Made by a program: the position numbers and the translations under genes | Notes under the pieces: generated by a model | The model's database searches: none | What the model saw: the letters and a program-made list of their open reading frames with translations, nothing else | What the model was told of the DNA's origin: nothing | In this document: positions 7,078 to 11,222 of the stretch, one piece after another | Position numbering within the stretch: the stretch's first letter is position 1 | Layout: each line of letters starts with the position of its first letter | Assembly (NCBI GenBank): GCA_002401055.1 | Contig: NVRZ01000081.1 | Location: 1-11,222, forward strand | Length of the DNA stretch: 11,222 nucleotides | Origin: Bacteroidota bacterium | GTDB lineage: Bacteria > Bacteroidota > Bacteroidia > NORP154 | Direction: 5' to 3'

Positions 7078-7599
7078 TTATCGCTCGTTTATTTTGTATC
7101 CGATCCTTTTTCTGGATTTTTTAGGCTGCTCTAATAATTGTTGAATTGCCTCGAAGATAGCTTTAATAGAGCTATCATGATTGTCAACTTTATCTTCTAA
7201 TTTGCTTAGCTGGGATGCTAGTTCCTTATGTGTTGAAATTACCTGTCGAAGTTTCACAAATGTTTTAATTATGTGAATACTTATTTTTATGGCTCTGTCG
7301 CTCCTAAGTACAGTAGCAAGCATTGCTACACCATTTTCAGTGAATCCATAAGGCAGCTTGGTGGAATGTTTCATTGATTCGAACCGGTGCCAATTTGTCA
7401 CCAGTTCGTTTTTCTCTTCAAGCGAGAGTTGGAGCATAAACTCCTTCGGAAATCTATCGATGTTTCGTTTTACTTGCCTGTTCAGGTACTTCGTTTCTAC
7501 CCCATACAGCTCCGCAAGGTCTCGGTCAATCATTACCTTAACACCTCTTATTAAAAAGATTCGTTCCTCAACTATTTCTGCCGGAATTGTAATTTTCAT
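7078..7599 (-). CDS. ORF6N-domain DNA-binding-type protein inside the paa operon
   Basis: This 173-residue protein has an N-terminal ORF6N domain (PF10543). Its landmarks are IFLIRGVKVMIDRDLAELYGVETKYLNRQVKRN at about 14-46, RFPKEFMLQLSLEE, and PYGFTENGVAML at 83-94 with LRSDRAIKISI after it. A coiled-coil-like stretch follows (about 123-157), then a basic tail KKSRKRIGYK typical of intact family members. ORF6N domains are known from phage and bacterial proteins related to KilA-N/Bro proteins and are thought to bind DNA; the role here is unknown. The ATG overlaps the paaG stop (ATGA) with AAAGGAAA as a fair ribosome site, and the TAA abuts the paaH GTG. It is not a known phenylacetate gene; it could be a captured mobile gene or a local regulator. 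Confidence 0.88.
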   Translation of the reverse strand: MKITIPAEIVEERIFLIRGVKVMIDRDLAELYGVETKYLNRQVKRNIDRFPKEFMLQLSLEEKNELVTNWHRFESMKHSTKLPYGFTENGVAMLATVLRSDRAIKISIHIIKTFVKLRQVISTHKELASQLSKLEDKVDNHDSSIKAIFEAIQQLLEQPKKSRKRIGYKINER

Positions 7600-8375
7600 T
7601 TTCCTTTAAATACAGGCTTTCGTTTTTCCAAAAAGGCATTAACCCCTTCTTTATAATCTTTACTAGCCGCCGCTTCTGCCTGAATTCCAGCTTCAAATTC
7701 TAATTGGGTAGGCAAATCTACTTTTAGTCCATGGTTGAGTCCTCGTTTTGTTAAACCCAGTCCAACAGTTGGCATTTGCGCGAGTTTTTCTGCCAGGGCA
7801 ATAGCTTCCTCCATTAATTGCTCGTCATCTACAACTTTGTAAATTAACCCGAGCTGTTGTGCTTCTTCCGAAGTCATTTTGTCGCCGAGCATGGTCATAG
7901 CCGCTGCTCTTTGCATGCCAACTAGTCTAGGTAATATATACGTTCCACCGCTATCTGGAATAAGGCCAATTTTAATGAATGACTGAATGAACTTTGCACT
8001 TGTTGCGGCCAACGTGAGGTCACACCCAAAAGCAATATTGGCACCCGCTCCGGCAGCAACTCCATTAACTGCACAAATCACCGGTTTCTCTATCTCCCTT
8101 ATTTTTAAAACCATTGGATTGTAAGTAGTGCGCACAATAACTTCAATCTTGATATCAGGCGCCATTGCTTCTTCAAGGTCCTGACCGGCGCAAAATCCTC
8201 TGCCTTCACCAGTAAAAAGAATTGCTCTTATGGAATCATCAGTCGAGCAATGGTCAAGAGCATTTTGTACTTCAGTGCTCATTGCTTTGTTAAAGCTGTT
8301 TAATACTTCAGGACGGTTCAAGGTGATCTTAGCCACGGCATTGGTAATTTCAAATTTGATCAGCTTGTAATCCAT
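7596..8375 (-). CDS. paaG: 1,2-epoxyphenylacetyl-CoA isomerase PaaG (crotonase family)
   Basis: PaaG converts ring-1,2-epoxyphenylacetyl-CoA to oxepin-CoA and later shifts a double bond in the ring-opened chain. The 259-residue crotonase-fold protein carries LNRPEVLNSFN, the oxyanion-hole segments GRGFCAGQDL (61-67) and CAVNGVAAGAGAN (101-113), and the general acid/base Asp141 in KIGLIPDSGGT. The wording VICAVNGVAAGAGA, SAKFI.SF.KIGLIPD and the terminal KEGVNAFLEKRKPVFKGK closely follow E. coli PaaG rather than the hydratase PaaF. It starts 10 nt after paaD and overlaps the ORF6N gene by 4 nt. It is the only crotonase in the window, so the PaaF reaction must be encoded elsewhere or shared; the PaaG call is firm from sequence. 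Confidence 0.9.
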   Translation of the reverse strand: MDYKLIKFEITNAVAKITLNRPEVLNSFNKAMSTEVQNALDHCSTDDSIRAILFTGEGRGFCAGQDLEEAMAPDIKIEVIVRTTYNPMVLKIREIEKPVICAVNGVAAGAGANIAFGCDLTLAATSAKFIQSFIKIGLIPDSGGTYILPRLVGMQRAAAMTMLGDKMTSEEAQQLGLIYKVVDDEQLMEEAIALAEKLAQMPTVGLGLTKRGLNHGLKVDLPTQLEFEAGIQAEAAASKDYKEGVNAFLEKRKPVFKGK

Positions 8376-8385
8376 GGTTATTTAT

Positions 8386-8877
8386 TTAATGACATTTAAA
8401 ATAATCGAATGGTTCCAGGCAATCAACACATACATAGAGGGCCTTACAAGGAGTGGATCCGAAATGGCTTTTTAGTTTAGTATTGGCAGACTTGCAGTTA
8501 GGGCATTCTTTCGGTGTGCCAACTGGGTCAGAATTATTGACCGATGATCTATTAGGAGAAGCGATTCCGTACGCTTCTAATTTGGCTCTGGCCTCATCTG
8601 TCATCAGATCCGTTGTCCATGCAGGAGATAAAACTTCAATTATTTTCACCTCGGTATGTCCGTTATCCTGAAGCTTGGTCTTGATGTCCGTTGCAATTAT
8701 ATTCATAGCCGGACACCCAGAGTAGGTTGGCGTAATCGATACTGAAACACCATCTTCTAAGGATATGTCCTTTACAATGCCCATTTCAACGACGTTGATA
8801 ACGGGAATTTCAGGATCCATCACTTCAGATAATAGATCGAAAATTTTCTGTGTTTTTGAGAGCTGAGCGGTAGACAT
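8386..8877 (-). CDS. paaD: PaaD, MIP18/DUF59-type epoxidase maturation factor
   Basis: PaaD is thought to act in iron-sulfur or metal assembly for the phenylacetyl-CoA epoxidase. The 163-residue protein has an N-terminal MIP18/DUF59 domain with MDPEIPVINVVEMGIV (20-35) and the conserved Cys55 in YSGCPAM. A PaaD-specific cysteine-rich tail follows: CPNC (Cys125, Cys128), Cys144, Cys150 and Cys153 (CVDC), and the terminal EPFDYFKCH with Cys162. This tail, which looks like a metal-binding ribbon, separates PaaD from the general SufT-like DUF59 proteins. Length is as expected (E. coli about 165). It lies 9 nt after paaC and 10 nt before paaG in the same operon. Confidence 0.93.
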   Translation of the reverse strand: MSTAQLSKTQKIFDLLSEVMDPEIPVINVVEMGIVKDISLEDGVSVSITPTYSGCPAMNIIATDIKTKLQDNGHTEVKIIEVLSPAWTTDLMTDEARAKLEAYGIASPNRSSVNNSDPVGTPKECPNCKSANTKLKSHFGSTPCKALYVCVDCLEPFDYFKCH

Positions 8878-8886
8878 AGTTCAAAT

Positions 8887-9645
8887 TTACCACTCTGAGT
8901 TAGGAAATGTTCTAGGAATAGTCTGCATCTCCGCCAACAGAAATCCCAAGTGCTCGGAGTGTTTTCCTTGCAAACTTCCTTTCATCATCCAGGTATCTGT
9001 AGGGATATCAATAGTTGCCTCCTTAAGTTGTTCTGTTACATCCTTTAACCAGTTAGAACGAACTTTATTCAGGTTTGCCGCCATTCCCTGCTCAACCAAC
9101 AAGTCTGTATTCTCATCAGATTCAAACATGTCATCCGTATACATCCAAATGTCATTAACAGCATCCTGTAAACGTTGATGACTCTCTTCCGTTCCTTTGC
9201 CAAGCCGAACCATCCATTTACCACAATGTCTTACATGATATGCCACTTCCTTGATAGATTTTTCAGCGATAGCTTTAATTTTTTCGTCTTTACTATTTGA
9301 TAATTCAGAGTAGAGATGGTAATTAAATACGCTGAAAAGATAGTTCTTGGAGTTGGTTACAGCGAAATCGCCATTGGGTTGCTCAGATAGTAATGCATTT
9401 AGATATTCTCTTTCTTCTCTTAGGTAAGCCAACGAGTCTTCAGTTGAATCCCCACCTTTAAGCTCGGCAGCATATTGCAAAAACATTCTTGATTGCCCTA
9501 CCAGGTCGAGCGCAATATTAGTTAAGGCAATATCTTCTTCCAGAAAAGGTCCATGTCCACACCATTCGGAGAGCCTATGTCCCAAAATGAGCGAGTTGTC
9601 ACCCAATCGCAAGCAATATGAATAAAGAGAATCGTTTTGACTCAT
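8887..9645 (-). CDS. paaC: Phenylacetyl-CoA epoxidase structural subunit PaaC
   Basis: PaaC is the ferritin-like partner that forms the core heterodimer with the catalytic subunit PaaA but lacks its own functional di-iron centre. Recognisable stretches are LRLGDNSLILGHRLSEWCGHGP near the N-terminus, EEDIALTNIALDLVGQSRMFL, KEVAYHVRHCGKWMVRLGKGTEESH in the middle, and GKHSEHLGFLLAEMQTIPRTFPNSEW at the end. I chose the ATG ending at 9645 (252 residues). A GTG at 9651, two codons upstream and directly after the paaB TAA, is also possible and would add Met-Lys. It is followed by paaD after 9 nt. Confidence 0.93.
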   Translation of the reverse strand: MSQNDSLYSYCLRLGDNSLILGHRLSEWCGHGPFLEEDIALTNIALDLVGQSRMFLQYAAELKGGDSTEDSLAYLREEREYLNALLSEQPNGDFAVTNSKNYLFSVFNYHLYSELSNSKDEKIKAIAEKSIKEVAYHVRHCGKWMVRLGKGTEESHQRLQDAVNDIWMYTDDMFESDENTDLLVEQGMAANLNKVRSNWLKDVTEQLKEATIDIPTDTWMMKGSLQGKHSEHLGFLLAEMQTIPRTFPNSEW

Positions 9646-9651
9646 TTTCAC

Positions 9652-9954
9652 TTACATGAATTTTACACCATCCTTCAGTTCATAGAAGGTAGGATGTCTA
9701 TACACCTTGTCATTTGCCGGATCAAAAAATGAACCCTGATCTTCTGGGGTTGACGCGGTAATCGCGTTGGCAGGTACTACCCACATACTTATACCTTCAT
9801 TTCTCCGACCGTATACGTCACGTGCGTTTTGAAGTGCCATCTCGCCGTCAGTTGCGTGAACATTTCCAGCATGTTTGTGTGCCAGTCCTGGCTTGCTTTG
9901 AATAAAAACCTCCCAAAGTGGCAACTGACTATCTTCTGTTTCTTTTTCACTCAT
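9652..9954 (-). CDS. paaB: Phenylacetyl-CoA epoxidase subunit PaaB
   Basis: PaaB is the small subunit of the ring 1,2-epoxidase, needed for assembly of the PaaA-PaaC complex and probably for coupling to the reductase. The 100-residue protein shows the full family pattern: PLWEVFIQSKPGLAHKHAGNVHATDGEMALQNARDVYGRRNEG at 12-54, SMWVVPANAITAS, and FFDPANDKVYRHPTFYELKDGVKFM at the end. Family size is about 95 residues, so it is complete. It starts 15 nt after paaA and its TAA directly abuts the possible GTG start of paaC. Confidence 0.94.
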   Translation of the reverse strand: MSEKETEDSQLPLWEVFIQSKPGLAHKHAGNVHATDGEMALQNARDVYGRRNEGISMWVVPANAITASTPEDQGSFFDPANDKVYRHPTFYELKDGVKFM

Positions 9955-9969
9955 TTAGTTAGGATAGTA

Positions 9970-10890
9970 TTATACGTTGTTGGCATATGCAAGTGCAGCA
10001 TCTCGTACCCATTTACCATCTACATCTGCTTTTACTCTCGCACGAATTCTTTCTTTATTACAAGGTCCGTTGCCATTAATTACATTTTTAAACTCTGCCC
10101 AGTCAATCTCACCGAAATCATAATGGCCGGTTTCTTCGTTCCATTTTAAGTCAGGGTCAGGGAAGGTCATACCAATTAGTTCACCTTGTGCTATCGCGCG
10201 GTCTACAAACTGCTGACGCAACTCATCATTAGATTCTCTTTTAATCTTCCAGATCATTGATTTGCTACTGTGTATCGAATCCTTATCTGAAGGTCCAAAC
10301 ATCATTAGTGATGGCCACCAAAACCTGTTGGTTGCATCCTGAGCCATAGCTTTTTGCTTGTCCGTTCCGTTAGACAGAGCGGTCATTATTTCGTAACCCT
10401 GACGTTGATGAAAACTCTCTTCCTTACAGATGCGAACCATCGCCCTTGAATATGGGCCATAAGAAGTTCTTTGTAATGATACTTGATTCATTATTGCCGC
10501 TCCGTCAACTAACCATCCAATAGCTCCGATATCTGCCCAGGTAAGAGTAGGGTAATTGAAAATATTTGAATATTTAGACTCTCCATTATGAAGCTGTTGA
10601 ATCAGCTTTATCCTATCTATTCCGAGAGATTCCGTAGCACTGTAAAGATATAACCCATGCCCTGCCTCGTCTTGCACTTTGGCAAGTAATCCAACTTTTC
10701 TTCGCAGGGAAGGAGCCCTTGTTATCCAGTTTCCTTCTGGAAGCATACCAACAATTTCGGAGTGCGCATGTTGGGACACCTGACGGATCAACATTTGCCT
10801 GTACTCATCTGGCATCCAGTCTTTTGGTTCAATCTTAATATCGTTGTCAATCTTTTCTTGAAATGCTAGCTCTTCTTTGGATTCACCCAT
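9970..10890 (-). CDS. paaA: Phenylacetyl-CoA epoxidase catalytic subunit PaaA
   Basis: PaaA carries the di-iron centre that inserts one oxygen atom from O2 into the ring of phenylacetyl-CoA. Counting from the chosen start, the metal ligands known for the family are in place: Glu45 (HSEIVG), Glu75 and His78 (DEAGH), Asp129 (WLVDGA), and Glu158/His161 (CKEESFH). [37 protein letters not shown] and [10 protein letters not shown] are nearly universal in PaaA. The start at 10890 (MGESKEEL, 306 residues) fits the ~309 residues of E. coli PaaA. The upstream ATG at 10935 would overlap or precede the putative promoter box at 10923-10930 and adds 15 atypical residues. It is first of the minus-strand operon. 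Confidence 0.95.
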   Translation of the reverse strand: MGESKEELAFQEKIDNDIKIEPKDWMPDEYRQMLIRQVSQHAHSEIVGMLPEGNWITRAPSLRRKVGLLAKVQDEAGHGLYLYSATESLGIDRIKLIQQLHNGESKYSNIFNYPTLTWADIGAIGWLVDGAAIMNQVSLQRTSYGPYSRAMVRICKEESFHQRQGYEIMTALSNGTDKQKAMAQDATNRFWWPSLMMFGPSDKDSIHSSKSMIWKIKRESNDELRQQFVDRAIAQGELIGMTFPDPDLKWNEETGHYDFGEIDWAEFKNVINGNGPCNKERIRARVKADVDGKWVRDAALAYANNV

Positions 10891-10901
10891 GTTATATAGA
10901 T

Positions 10902-10912
10902 TGATTAGATCA
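10902..10912. promoter_or_regulatory. Candidate operator palindrome near the paaA start
   Basis: TGATTAGATCA is a palindrome with arms TGAT/ATCA and a 3-nt centre. It lies between the putative paaA transcription start and the ATG, a position where a bound repressor would block transcription. A related palindrome lies ~64 bp away. The arms are short and this could be chance; no regulator is identified. Confidence 0.25.
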
Positions 10913-10922
10913 GGATACCTCA

Positions 10923-10930
10923 CAAAATTA
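10923..10930 (-). promoter_or_regulatory. Candidate -7 promoter box of the paaA operon
   Basis: On the minus strand TAATTTTG exactly fits the Bacteroidota -7 consensus TAnnTTTG. It would set transcription start near 10916-10918 and leave a leader of about 26 nt before the ATG ending at 10890. No clear -33 TTTG is found at the usual spacing. It supports the shorter PaaA start. Confidence 0.45.
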
Positions 10931-10965
10931 ATCAAATTAGTTTCTTAAAAAAATGATCGCAGCAC

Positions 10966-10977
10966 TGATTTGAATCA
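10966..10977. promoter_or_regulatory. Candidate operator palindrome between paaA and paaE
   Basis: TGATTTGAATCA has perfect 5-bp arms (TGATT/AATCA) around a 2-nt centre. It lies between the divergent candidate promoters of paaA and paaE. It shares the TGATT...ATCA form with the palindrome at 10902-10912, about six helical turns away, which would suit a repressor binding both. This is inference from symmetry only. Confidence 0.3.
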
Positions 10978-11011
10978 TACATTAATAGCGTAAATAGAAC
11001 TGTAAAAATGA

Positions 11012-11019
11012 TATTTTTG
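11012..11019 (+). promoter_or_regulatory. Candidate -7 promoter box of paaE
   Basis: TATTTTTG matches TAnnTTTG 20 nt before the paaE ATG, which would give a short leader of roughly 13 nt. A TTTG at 10969-10972 is about 40 nt upstream, too far for a standard -33 element. The box is convincing by position but weak by information content. Confidence 0.4.
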
Positions 11020-11039
11020 CACACCATTTATCAAAAAGC

Positions 11040-11222
11040 ATGGCAAAATTCCAAAAATTAACGGTTTCAAATATTGTAAAGGAAACATCTGAGTGCGTTT
11101 CAATTGCATTTGAAATTCCTGAGGCGTTATCGAAGGACTTCGCTTATATACAAGGACAATACATCACATTAAAGATAAATGTTGGGGGTGAGGAAATCCG
11201 TAGGTGCTATTCCTTGTGCTCA
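11040..11222 (+). CDS. paaE: Phenylacetyl-CoA epoxidase reductase PaaE, 5' end only
   Basis: PaaE passes electrons from NADPH through FAD and a plant-type 2Fe-2S cluster to PaaA. Only the first 61 codons are in the window and the frame runs off the right edge. MAKFQKLTVSNIVKETSECVSIAFEIP followed by YIQGQYITLKINVGGEEIRRCYSLCS is the start of the FAD-binding barrel, with the flavin-contacting R-x-Y-S (RCYS) motif. It parallels E. coli PaaE (FHSLTVAKVESET... GQHLTLK... GEELRRCYSIC). The NAD and ferredoxin domains would lie beyond the window. It is divergent from paaABCD rather than following paaD as in the classical paaABCDE order. Confidence 0.93.
   Translation, partial: MAKFQKLTVSNIVKETSECVSIAFEIPEALSKDFAYIQGQYITLKINVGGEEIRRCYSLCS

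Noticed and set aside
9829..10149. 106-codon open frame on plus across paaA and paaB
   Set aside because: It spans the junction of two firmly identified genes on the other strand; its hydrophobic translation is an artefact of antisense reading.
10891..10935. Longer PaaA start at 10935
   Set aside because: It would overlap or precede the TAATTTTG box at 10923-10930 and exceeds the family length; the start at 10890 matches PaaA homologues.

Overview
The window looks like a chromosomal stretch of a Bacteroidota bacterium, probably Cytophagales-like. The base composition is moderately AT-rich and Shine-Dalgarno sequences are mostly absent. Candidate -7 boxes match the Bacteroidota consensus TAnnTTTG, and three families typical of that phylum are present (DUF5916 barrel, ORF6N protein, FtsX permease of the 'SSFxPIxVLKGK' type). 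The assignment is inferred from family knowledge, not from a search.

Most of the window is a phenylacetate (phenylacetyl-CoA) degradation locus on the minus strand. In transcription order (right to left) it holds paaA, paaB, paaC and paaD (ring-epoxidase subunits and maturation factor), paaG (epoxide/oxepin-CoA isomerase), an ORF6N-domain gene, paaH (3-hydroxyacyl-CoA dehydrogenase), a three-gene non-paa block (TANGO2/NRDE protein, peroxiredoxin-like protein, DUF2461 protein), then paaI (hotdog thioesterase) and paaJ (3-oxoadipyl-CoA thiolase). At the right edge paaE, the epoxidase reductase, starts on the plus strand, divergent from paaA across a 149-bp promoter region. The ligase paaK, aldehyde dehydrogenase/hydrolase paaZ and hydratase paaF are not in the window.

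Two features interrupt this otherwise compact operon. First, the ORF6N gene sits between paaG and paaH with an ATGA overlap upstream and a zero-base TAA/GTG junction downstream. Second, the three-gene block (about 2.26 kb) is bracketed by two roughly 105-115 bp AT-rich imperfect palindromes that are inverted copies of each other. Removing the segment between their outermost 14-bp matches would leave paaH and paaI 12 bp apart, which suggests the block was inserted into the operon.

The left edge (1-1879, plus strand) holds a DUF5916 outer-membrane barrel protein that lacks its N-terminus. Its first ~12 codons lie on DNA that, in another frame, encodes a piece of an FtsX-type ABC permease. The two families meet in about 20 bp of sequence compatible with both. 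This is either a real recombination scar or an assembly chimera. DUF5916 and paaJ converge on a 110-bp gap with no convincing terminator. I saw no tRNA, rRNA, CRISPR array or transposase.
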